Assembly: GCF_002217395.1 (NCBI RefSeq) | Contig: NZ_MUHD01000011.1 | Span: 96,063-160,062, forward strand | Reading direction: 5' to 3' | Origin: Flavobacterium plurextorum | GTDB lineage: Bacteria > Bacteroidota > Bacteroidia > Flavobacteriales > Flavobacteriaceae | Length of the DNA stretch: 64,000 nt | Part shown: positions 1-6,849 of the stretch, piece after piece | How positions within the stretch are numbered: position 1 is the first letter of the stretch | How the letters are laid out: each line of letters starts with the position of its first letter | Notes under the pieces: generated by a model | What the model was told of the DNA's origin: nothing | What the model saw: only the letters and a program-made list of their open reading frames with translations | The model's database searches: none | Translations under genes and position numbers: made by a program

Positions 1-16
1 TGGAATTTGGAATTTT
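1..16. repeat. Right arm of a dispersed palindromic terminator repeat (cut by window start)
   Basis: The first 16 bases match, with one difference, the right arm of two intact hairpins at 11726-11770 and 27834-27881. It sits just past the 3' end of lspA, where a terminator would be expected. The left arm would lie outside the window, so this is an inference from one arm. Confidence 0.5.
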
Positions 17-31
17 AATATTTTGAAATAA

Positions 32-631
32 TTATGCGTGTTTCGGGAATGCTCTTTTATTAAAGACTAATAATATTCCGACTCCTGTAGAAATAGCCAT
101 ATCGGCAACATTAAAAATGGCATTAAAAAACATAAAATGCTTTCCGCCAAAAACAGGTATCCAAGAAGGAAGATTACCTTCCCAAATTGGAAAATAAAAC
201 ATATCAACCACTAAACCATGAAACCATGTTCCGTATGGTTCAGGCGAAAAAATTGTTGCCAAACTATGCGTGCTGTCGTCAAAAATTACTCCATAAAATA
301 CAGAATCAATAATATTACCAGCTGCTCCAGCAAATATTAATGCGATAGAAACAATCAAATAAGTAGAATGACGTTTTTTTATAGCATCTGAAAGCCACCA
401 TCCAATTCCGAATACAGCAAAAATTCTAAAAATTGTTAAGATTAGTTTTCCGTATTCTCCTGGTATTTTTGTTCCCCATGCCATTCCTTCATTTTCTATA
501 AAATGAATTCTAAACCAATCAAAAATCACAACTTCTTCACCTAAAACAAAGTTTGTTTTTACATAGATTTTTGAAAGCTGATCGACAATTAAAACTAAAA
601 ATATAAGGAAATACGCTTTTCGTAATGACAT
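32..631 (-). CDS. lspA: Lipoprotein signal peptidase (signal peptidase II)
   Basis: This inner-membrane aspartyl protease cleaves prolipoprotein signal peptides ahead of the lipidated cysteine. The 199-residue protein has an early VDQLSK segment (D17), a conserved ENEGMAWG segment (46-53), and the two expected catalytic aspartates in GNIIDS (D109) and FNVADM (D177). Several hydrophobic helices fit the usual four-span topology. It is slightly longer than the usual 160-170 residues because of a loop between about 113 and 165, which is common in Bacteroidota. A TATTTTTG -7 box lies just upstream, so it probably has its own promoter. In related genomes it often follows ileS and a traR-like gene; here a set of small genes lies in between. 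Confidence 0.95.
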   Translation of the reverse strand: MSLRKAYFLIFLVLIVDQLSKIYVKTNFVLGEEVVIFDWFRIHFIENEGMAWGTKIPGEYGKLILTIFRIFAVFGIGWWLSDAIKKRHSTYLIVSIALIFAGAAGNIIDSVFYGVIFDDSTHSLATIFSPEPYGTWFHGLVVDMFYFPIWEGNLPSWIPVFGGKHFMFFNAIFNVADMAISTGVGILLVFNKRAFPKHA

Positions 632-650
632 TTTAAGAAATTTTGATGGG

Positions 651-658
651 CAAAAATA
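651..658 (-). promoter_or_regulatory. Probable -7 box of lspA
   Basis: On the minus strand this reads TATTTTTG, matching the Bacteroidota TAnnTTTG consensus. It lies about 20 bases before the lspA ATG. Confidence 0.55.
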
Positions 659-669
659 GTAATTAAATC

Positions 670-695
670 AAAAAAAACGTCCCTAAAGGAACGTT
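670..695 (-). terminator. Rho-independent terminator of the 66-residue protein gene
   Basis: On the minus strand an 8-bp stem (AACGTTCC with GGGACGTT, one G-U pair) is followed by eight T. It resembles the terminator at 2091-2117, also minus-strand, in stem and loop. Confidence 0.8.
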
Positions 696-751
696 AATTC
701 TTTGCAGTAAATCTAAACCTCATCAGTTTTCATTAAACGCAGTCCGAAAAT

Positions 752-952
752 CTACTTTTTTGCTGTTGCAGGGCTATCAGCAAAAAAATTAGAAATAGAT
801 TTAAGCAGTCCTTTTCCTTCTGCTCCTGCGGTACTTTTTTTTGCCGCAGCTTTGCTCAAATCAGATTTAAATTTTGTTCTTAACTTCTCAAATTCCTTCA
901 TTCTGCTCTCGACGTCAGAATTTACATCTTTGAATTTCAATACTTTAGCCAT
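752..952 (-). CDS. Small Lys/Ala-rich protein of unknown function
   Basis: I do not recognise this 66-residue protein. It is highly charged: the first 35 residues look like an amphipathic helix (ESRMKEFEKLRTKFKSDL), followed by an Ala/Lys/Ser stretch and a short hydrophobic segment (LLKSISNFFADS). It has no signal peptide and no cysteine. A good terminator follows it and it ends cleanly before lspA, which supports a real transcription unit. It could be a nucleoid-associated or ribosome-associated basic protein, but nothing in the sequence proves that. Confidence 0.6.
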   Translation of the reverse strand: MAKVLKFKDVNSDVESRMKEFEKLRTKFKSDLSKAAAKKSTAGAEGKGLLKSISNFFADSPATAKK

Positions 953-1022
953 ACTGTAAGTTTTATAAGTAAAAAAAATAAAATATTAACGATTTGATAT
1001 TACAATGATACATATTTTAATT

Positions 1023-1030
1023 TATATTTG
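1023..1030 (+). promoter_or_regulatory. Possible -7 box for the Roadblock-like pair
   Basis: TATATTTG fits TAnnTTTG. It lies about 100 bases before the ATG at 1131, so the leader would be fairly long. The region is very AT-rich and a chance match is possible. Confidence 0.35.
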
Positions 1031-1130
1031 TTAATAAAATTAACAATTGTTTAGTTATTACATTAAAAAAATTGCCGAACCAATGTGAAATACCACCTAT
1101 TTTTAACAACATCCCTAATCCTACAAAAAT

Positions 1131-1487
1131 ATGAACGAAATCACTTCTGCATTAAATGACTTTTTAACCAGCACCAAAGCAACTGCGGCTTTAATTTTAA
1201 ACGGAAAAGGAAAACTCATCACCTCCCTGAATTTAGATTATGGAGACAGCGTTGCCGCTATGAGTGCAGCAATTTTATCGATGAGCGAAAAGTTTCTTCT
1301 TGATCTAGAAAAAGGACTACTCAAACAACTTTACCTAAAAACCTCCGAAGGTGTAGTTATTGGAAACAAAATCAGTGGCACAAATTTCGTCATTGTGTTT
1401 TCAAAAGAAGGAAGCAATCTTGCCTTATTAATGCGTTCAACTGACGAACTTTCATCAGAACTTAGTAAAAATTCCCTATTGAAATAA
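1131..1487 (+). CDS. Roadblock/LC7-like domain protein
   Basis: This 118-residue cytoplasmic protein has the Roadblock/LC7 pattern: a first strand ATAALILNGKGKLI (about 17-30), a long helix with AAMSAAILSMSEKFLLDLEKG (about 42-62), then strands LYLKTSEGVVIG and TNFVIVFS and a final ANLALL-type segment (SNLALLMRS). Roadblock proteins in bacteria usually bind or regulate small Ras-like GTPases such as MglA. No GTPase gene is adjacent. The next gene, 31 bases downstream and in the same direction, looks like a divergent relative, so the two probably form an operon and perhaps a heterodimer. The family call rests on pattern only. Confidence 0.6.
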   Translation: MNEITSALNDFLTSTKATAALILNGKGKLITSLNLDYGDSVAAMSAAILSMSEKFLLDLEKGLLKQLYLKTSEGVVIGNKISGTNFVIVFSKEGSNLALLMRSTDELSSELSKNSLLK

Positions 1488-1518
1488 CATAAATCTATTA
1501 ACCACAAACCCAAAAACT

Positions 1519-1899
1519 ATGAGCAACGATTTTTTAAACGTGTTTTTAAATGAAATGAAAACTAATGTAAATGGCTTTATTGCAGTATCTGTTACTGAAA
1601 TTGAATCAGGATTAAGCTTTGGCAATTTAACTGTTGATCCGGCTTTTGATCCAGAATTAGCTGCTGCTTACAACCTAGAAGTTGTAAAAGCTAAACTAAA
1701 TGCTGTAAAAGCTTTAAACTTAAATCAAGACATTGAAGATATCTTGATCACACTTTCAAATCAAATTCACGTTATTGACATTTCTCCTAACAAAAAATTC
1801 ATGATTTATTTGGCTGCTGATGCACAAAAAGCAAATCTTGGAATGACAAGAGCGGTTCTAAGAAAACACAAAGCAGACTTAGAAAAAAATCTTGCTTAA
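1519..1899 (+). CDS. Divergent Roadblock/LC7-like protein, partner of the preceding gene
   Basis: This 126-residue cytoplasmic protein has no signal peptide. The order of segments mirrors the preceding gene: a strand (GFIAVSVTEIESGLSFG), a helix rich in Ala/Lys (LAAAYNLEVVKAKLNAVKAL), strands (DILITLSNQIHVIDIS, KFMIYLAAD) and a C-terminal ANLGMTRAVLRKH helix, which is the most Roadblock-like part (compare ganLGllR in the family). An insert of about 12 residues with negative charge lies after strand 1. The short gap to the first gene suggests co-transcription. A hairpin after the stop probably ends the unit. Function is inferred only from fold resemblance. Confidence 0.55.
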   Translation: MSNDFLNVFLNEMKTNVNGFIAVSVTEIESGLSFGNLTVDPAFDPELAAAYNLEVVKAKLNAVKALNLNQDIEDILITLSNQIHVIDISPNKKFMIYLAADAQKANLGMTRAVLRKHKADLEKNLA

Positions 1900-1913
1900 T
1901 TTTCATTATTCTT

Positions 1914-1952
1914 AAAATTAGAACTGTTCCTAAACTGGGCAGTTCTAATTTA
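1914..1952 (+). terminator. Probable terminator after the Roadblock-like pair
   Basis: The arms AAATTAGAACTG and CAGTTCTAATTT form a perfect 12-bp stem with a 13-base loop, 15 bases after the stop codon. The following T tract is weak (TTTAAAT), so it could also be a stabilising 3' hairpin. Confidence 0.6.
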
Positions 1953-2090
1953 AATACTCTTCCTTTACCACTTCAACTACAATTCTTACAAAAAATAAGT
2001 CCAAAAAGCAGCGGTGAGCTATTGTTTTGAAAATAAATTCTTTCAAAAAAGACTTAATCGCCGCATTACTCCTTCTTAAAAACATTAAAC

Positions 2091-2117
2091 AAAAAAAACG
2101 CCCCTAAAAGGAGCGTT
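2091..2117 (-). terminator. Rho-independent terminator of the ileS-traR unit
   Basis: On the minus strand a stem of AACGCTCC with GGGGCGTT and a loop of TTTTA is followed by eight T. It closes the ileS-traR transcription unit. Confidence 0.85.
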
Positions 2118-2140
2118 ATTTCTTTGGATAGATATATTTA

Positions 2141-2521
2141 TTATCTCTGCAAATTTTTAGCTTCGATACTCATTGTTGCATGAGGAACGATTTTAAGCCT
2201 TTCTTTGCTGATTAATTTACCTGTTACTTTGCAAATACCATATGTTTTGTTTTCAACACGGAATAACGCGTTTTTTAAATCGCGAATGAACTTTTCTTGT
2301 CTGATAGCCAACTGAGAGTTTGCTTCTTTAGACATTGTTTCACTTCCTTCTTCAAAAGCTTTAAAAGTTGGAGAAGTATCGTCTGTTCCGTTATTCAAAT
2401 CATTCATATAGGCACTTTTGATCAAGTCAAGATCTTCTTGTGCTTTTTTTATTTTGCTTTGTATTATTTCTTTGAACTCCGCCAAATCAGCGTCAGAGTA
2501 TCTTGTAATTTCATCTATCAT
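2141..2521 (-). CDS. TraR/DksA-family protein with degenerate zinc finger
   Basis: DksA-type proteins bind the RNA polymerase secondary channel. This 126-residue protein has the N-terminal coiled coil (about 10-90, with LAEFKEIIQSKIKKAQEDLD) and the C-terminal globule: YGICKVTGKLISKERLKIVPH (94-114) lines up with the family pattern YGxCxxCGxxIxxxRLxxxP. Only C97 of the expected four zinc cysteines remains; the other sites read T100, S118 and A121. It starts 10 bases after the ileS stop, so the two genes are surely co-transcribed. Cysteine-poor DksA-like proteins exist and can still bind polymerase, so loss of zinc does not imply loss of function. Its role here is inferred. Confidence 0.85.
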   Translation of the reverse strand: MIDEITRYSDADLAEFKEIIQSKIKKAQEDLDLIKSAYMNDLNNGTDDTSPTFKAFEEGSETMSKEANSQLAIRQEKFIRDLKNALFRVENKTYGICKVTGKLISKERLKIVPHATMSIEAKNLQR

Positions 2522-2531
2522 GGTATTTATC

Positions 2532-5500
2532 TTATTTTGAAATTAATATCACTGTTTTAATATCATCAAACTCAATTTCTGTGCCGTTTTCTAAAGCGTC
2601 TACAAAAACCAAGTCGTCTGTTAATGTCTCAGACTTAATATAGTCTTCATTTTTCAAAATAGCTTCTTCTAAAAGTCCATTTCGTTTAATTTGAACTTTG
2701 ATCTTATCAGTAACTTCAAATCCTGAATCTTTACGGATATTCTGAATTCTATTTACTAATTCTCTCGCGATTCCTTCATTTTTCAATTCTTCAGATATTG
2801 TAATGTCAAGCGCAACTGTAATTCCATTTGAATTTGCAACCAGCCAACCTTCGATATCTTGCGATGTTATTTCGACGTCTTCTAGTGATAAAGTTACATT
2901 ATTTCCAGAAATAACAATATCCAGCGTTCCCTGCTTATCTAACTGATTAATTTGTTCTGCTGAAAAAGCTTGTATTTCTTTGGAAATCAGACCCATATCT
3001 TTTCCAAAACGTGGTCCTAATGCCTTAAAATTAGGCTTAATTTGTTTCACTAAAATACCTGAATCATCATCTAAAAGTACGATTTCTTTCACGTTTACTT
3101 CAGCTTTTACAAGCTCAGATATAGCTTCAATTTCAGCTCTCTGATTCTCGTCAAGTACTGGTATCATTACCTTTTGCAGCGGTTGACGCACTTTAATCAT
3201 TTCCTTTTTACGAAGTGATAAAACCAATGATGATATGGTTTGCGCCTTCTGCATTTTGCTTTCTAACGTTTTATTAACAAAGTTTTCGACAAATTTCGGG
3301 AATTCAGCCAAGTGAACACTGGCAAATTCCTCAGTTTGCGTTGAGCTTGTCAAATCTCGGTACAATTTATCCATGAAAAAAGGAGCGACCGGAGCGCTTA
3401 ATTTGCTTATCGTCAATAAACAAGTATAAAGCGTTTGGTAAGCTGCGATTTTATCATGAGCATATTCACCTTTCCAGAAACGACGACGACATAAACGAAC
3501 GTACCAGTTACTCAAATTCTCCTGAACGAATTCAGAAATAGCTCTTGTAGCTTTTGTTGGCTCATAATCTTCGTAACATTCATCAACAAACTTCACTAAA
3601 GTATTCAGCTCAGATATAATCCACTGATCGATTTCTGGTCTTTCGTTTAACGGAATTTCCGCTTCAGCGTATTTAAATCCATCGATATTAGCATATAATG
3701 AGAAGAACGAATACGTGTTATATAAAGTTCCGAAGAATTTACGGCGAACCTCAGCAATTCCTTCGATATCAAATTTCAGGTTATCCCAAGGATTTGCATT
3801 TGAAATCATGTACCAACGCGTAGCATCTGGACCATATTCTGCAATTGTTTCAAAAGGATCTGTTGCATTGCCTAAACGTTTCGACATTTTTTGTCCGTTT
3901 TTATCCAAAACCAAACCATTCGAAACTACATTTTTATAGGCAACTTTATCAAAAACCAAAGTTCCAATAGCGTGTAAAGTATAAAACCATCCACGAGTTT
4001 GATCAACTCCTTCTGCAATAAAATTCGCTGGAAAATCTTTATTATCGTCAATTTTATCTTTGTTTTCAAAAGGATAATGCCATTGTGCATAAGGCATTGC
4101 TCCAGAATCGAACCAAACATCAATTAAATCGCTTTCACGTTTCATTGGCTGTCCTGAAGCTGAAACCAACGTAATTTGATCAACCACATTTTTATGCAAG
4201 TCAATTAAATCATAATTAGATTCAGACATATTTCCAATTTCAAAACCTTTGAATGGGTTTTCTTTTTGAAAACCTGCTTCGATAGATTTCTCGATCGCAT
4301 TGTACAATTCTTCTACAGAACCAATAAGAACTTCTTCTTTTTTGTCTTCAGTTCTCCAAATTGGCAACGGAATTCCCCAATATCTAGAACGAGATAAGTT
4401 CCAGTCGTTAGCATTTTTAAGCCAATTTCCAAAACGTCCTTCACCAGTAGACTTAGGTTTCCAATTGATAGTTTCGTTCAGGTCGAACATTCTATCTTTT
4501 ACATCGGTTACTTTAATGAACCAAGAGTCTAGAGGATAATATAATAACGGCTCATCAGTTCTCCAGCTGTGTGGATAACTGTGCACGTATTTTTCAACCT
4601 TAAAGGCTTTATTTTCTTCTTTTAATCGAATAGCAATTTCAACATCGACAGAACGCTCTGGCGCTTGTCCTGCATCATAATATTCGTTTTTCACGTATTT
4701 ACCAGCAAGTTCACCTACATGCGAAGTGAATTTTCCTTGTAAATCTACTAAAGGAACAGCCGTTCCATTTTCGTCCAATACTAACATTGGCGGTACTTCC
4801 GGTTTTGCTTCTTTTGCTACTTTAGCATCATCAGCACCAAAAGTTGGAGCGGTATGTACAACTCCTGTTCCGTCTTCGGTAGTAACGAAATCTCCTGCGA
4901 TTACTCTAAATGCATTTTCTGCATTTTGGTATGGCAATACGTAAGGCAATAATTGTTCGTAACGGATTTCTACTAAATCAGCTCCTTTTGCTTCGGTTAA
5001 GATTTTATATGGAAGTTTTTTATCGCCGTTTTTAACATTATCAAAATCAGCGTCGTCTTCACTTAAGAAAAATCCTTTTCCGAATTGCTTTCCAACTAAG
5101 TTTTTAGCCAAAACAACATTGATTGGCTCAAAAGTGTATTGATTGAATGTTTTTACTAAAACATAATCGATTTTTGGTCCAACTGTCAAAGCTGTATTTG
5201 ATGGAAGTGTCCAAGGCGTTGTCGTCCATGCTAAGATGTGAATATCTCCAAAACCTTGTAAAAAGCTTGGAAGCGTTTCTGGCAAAGTTTTAAACTGCGC
5301 TACAATCGTAGTATCTGTAACATCTCTATAAGCTCCAGGCTGATTTACTTCGTGAGAAGATAATCCTGTTCCCGCTTTTGGAGAGTATGGCTGAATCGTG
5401 TAACCTTTGTACAACAAACCTTTATCGTAGATTTGTTTTAAAAGCCACCAAACAGATTCCATATATTTTGGTTTATAAGTTACATATGGATCTTCCATAT

Positions 5501-5933
5501 CTACCCAATATCCCATTTTTTCGGTCAAATCATTCCATACGTCAGTATAACGCATAACGGTTTTTTTACACGCTTCGTTATATTCTTCGATAGAAATTGT
5601 CTTGCCAATATCTTCTTTTGTAATTCCTAATTCTTTCTCAGTACCTAATTCTACAGGCAAACCGTGAGTATCCCATCCGGCTTTTCTTTTTACCTGAAAA
5701 CCTTTTTGAGTTTTATATCTGCAAAAAATATCTTTAATCGCACGTGCCATTACGTGGTGAATTCCCGGTAATCCATTTGCTGAAGGCGGACCTTCAAAAA
5801 ATACGTAAGGTTCTGCACCTTCGCGAGTAGTTACACTCTTTTCAAATATATTTTCTTTCTTCCAAAAATCAAGAACTTCAGACGCTACAGTTGGTAAGTC
5901 AAGTCCTTTGTATTCAGTAAATTTTGTGCTCAT
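2532..5933 (-). CDS. ileS: Isoleucyl-tRNA synthetase, eukaryote-like (IleS2) type
   Basis: This class I synthetase charges tRNA-Ile. The 1133-residue length exceeds the roughly 930 residues of the common bacterial form. The HIGH-equivalent motif is GIHH (57-60) within PPSANGLPGIHH, and KMSKR is at 682-686. The editing domain lies between about 200 and 420, with WTTTPWTLPSN (236-246) and GTGVVHTAPTFG. The C-terminal part (about 800-1133) holds the anticodon-binding helices and an extended domain with no cysteine cluster of the bacterial zinc type. These traits match the eukaryote-like form, which in other bacteria is linked to natural mupirocin tolerance (known for the family; not tested here). 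It is followed closely by the DksA-like gene. Confidence 0.97.
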   Translation of the reverse strand: MSTKFTEYKGLDLPTVASEVLDFWKKENIFEKSVTTREGAEPYVFFEGPPSANGLPGIHHVMARAIKDIFCRYKTQKGFQVKRKAGWDTHGLPVELGTEKELGITKEDIGKTISIEEYNEACKKTVMRYTDVWNDLTEKMGYWVDMEDPYVTYKPKYMESVWWLLKQIYDKGLLYKGYTIQPYSPKAGTGLSSHEVNQPGAYRDVTDTTIVAQFKTLPETLPSFLQGFGDIHILAWTTTPWTLPSNTALTVGPKIDYVLVKTFNQYTFEPINVVLAKNLVGKQFGKGFFLSEDDADFDNVKNGDKKLPYKILTEAKGADLVEIRYEQLLPYVLPYQNAENAFRVIAGDFVTTEDGTGVVHTAPTFGADDAKVAKEAKPEVPPMLVLDENGTAVPLVDLQGKFTSHVGELAGKYVKNEYYDAGQAPERSVDVEIAIRLKEENKAFKVEKYVHSYPHSWRTDEPLLYYPLDSWFIKVTDVKDRMFDLNETINWKPKSTGEGRFGNWLKNANDWNLSRSRYWGIPLPIWRTEDKKEEVLIGSVEELYNAIEKSIEAGFQKENPFKGFEIGNMSESNYDLIDLHKNVVDQITLVSASGQPMKRESDLIDVWFDSGAMPYAQWHYPFENKDKIDDNKDFPANFIAEGVDQTRGWFYTLHAIGTLVFDKVAYKNVVSNGLVLDKNGQKMSKRLGNATDPFETIAEYGPDATRWYMISNANPWDNLKFDIEGIAEVRRKFFGTLYNTYSFFSLYANIDGFKYAEAEIPLNERPEIDQWIISELNTLVKFVDECYEDYEPTKATRAISEFVQENLSNWYVRLCRRRFWKGEYAHDKIAAYQTLYTCLLTISKLSAPVAPFFMDKLYRDLTSSTQTEEFASVHLAEFPKFVENFVNKTLESKMQKAQTISSLVLSLRKKEMIKVRQPLQKVMIPVLDENQRAEIEAISELVKAEVNVKEIVLLDDDSGILVKQIKPNFKALGPRFGKDMGLISKEIQAFSAEQINQLDKQGTLDIVISGNNVTLSLEDVEITSQDIEGWLVANSNGITVALDITISEELKNEGIARELVNRIQNIRKDSGFEVTDKIKVQIKRNGLLEEAILKNEDYIKSETLTDDLVFVDALENGTEIEFDDIKTVILISK

Positions 5934-6038
5934 TTTATCCTTTTCTTAAACGAGGTGCGAAAGTAAGGAATTTTGAGGGAAATAGATAAAAGATGACGGA
6001 AAAAAGACCAATAACAGGTAATTTCACGTGGATTCCGC

Positions 6039-6061
6039 AAAAAAAAACAGCCTTTTAGCTG
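6039..6061 (-). terminator. Terminator of the porZ-recO unit
   Basis: On the minus strand CAGC-TAAAAG-GCTG is followed by nine T, two bases beyond the recO stop. The stem is short but the T tract is strong. Confidence 0.7.
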
Positions 6062-6063
6062 AT

Positions 6064-6777
6064 TTAAGAGAAAACTTCCTTTAAAATCTCTAAAGATTTC
6101 GGCTTTTTGAATCCATCTAAATGAAAACTATAGTAATCAATAATAATTTTTAGCAGAATTTGTCTTTCTAAAACATGAAAAACTTTTTGATCGTTATCAA
6201 ATTTTAAATCGAGTAATTTTTTCAGCAAATTGGTTTCGTGCTCGGAAAGTGTATTTCCGCCTGAAAAAAGTGTAAAAACCCCATCATTCATCTCAAAATG
6301 CGGCAAATCTACCTCTGAAACATCTGGATAAAACCCTAGATATTTTGTGATTTCTAAAAGTAAAATTAAATGAAAATTCGAAATTTCATCATGATGATCC
6401 AGCCAAGTCAATGCGGTTTCTAAAAACACAAATAGTGACTCGTTTTTTTCTTCTTCTTGAATGGAATAATGAAGCATTTCTGAAAGAAACATTACCATTG
6501 TACTTTTTACAAGATCTGTGTGAATGCTTTGAAAAGGAACTGCAGTTTTTATCTCTTTGAAATTTTCTAAAGTACCTTTGTTTTTATGAATGGCTTCTAT
6601 TTCTAAAATCGACAACGGCTGAAAATAAGCAATCTTCTGACTCGCTTTTCGACTTGAAAAAGCATCACGTACAAAATAAGACTTCAGTCCGTTTGAAAGC
6701 GTAAAACATTTTACGATCAGACTTTTTTCCTGAAATTTTAAAGAGGAGATTACTATTGCTTTTGTTTTGACTTGCAC
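6064..6777 (-). CDS. recO: DNA repair protein RecO
   Basis: RecO helps load RecA on single-stranded DNA bound by SSB in the RecFOR pathway. The 237-residue length fits the family. The N-terminal OB-fold is visible in MQVKTKAIVISSLKFQEKSLIVKCFT (1-26) followed by GLKSYFVRDA (30-39), and the rest is the helical C-terminal domain. The four-cysteine zinc site found in some RecO proteins is absent. It lies 66 bases downstream of porZ in the same direction, an arrangement I know from other Bacteroidota, and a terminator follows. The gap between porZ and recO is filled by a tandem word repeat. Confidence 0.9.
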   Translation of the reverse strand: MQVKTKAIVISSLKFQEKSLIVKCFTLSNGLKSYFVRDAFSSRKASQKIAYFQPLSILEIEAIHKNKGTLENFKEIKTAVPFQSIHTDLVKSTMVMFLSEMLHYSIQEEEKNESLFVFLETALTWLDHHDEISNFHLILLLEITKYLGFYPDVSEVDLPHFEMNDGVFTLFSGGNTLSEHETNLLKKLLDLKFDNDQKVFHVLERQILLKIIIDYYSFHLDGFKKPKSLEILKEVFS

Positions 6778-6797
6778 GAAATGATTTTAGATTTTTC

Positions 6798-6849
6798 AAC
6801 TTTTGACTTTTGACTTTCGACTTTCAGACTATCGCCTTTCAGACTATCG
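6798..6849. repeat. Tandem word repeat between porZ and recO
   Basis: Imperfect tandem copies of the words CTTTTGA, CTTTCGA and CTTTCAGACTATCG fill the gap, the last being present twice in a row and running into the porZ stop codon. It belongs to the class of locus-specific stutter repeats described in the findings. Confidence 0.6.

Noticed and set aside
2297..2560. Plus-strand ORF of 87 codons opposite the DksA-like gene
   Set aside because: It is a Phe/Cys-rich shadow frame overlapping two real genes with clear family matches.
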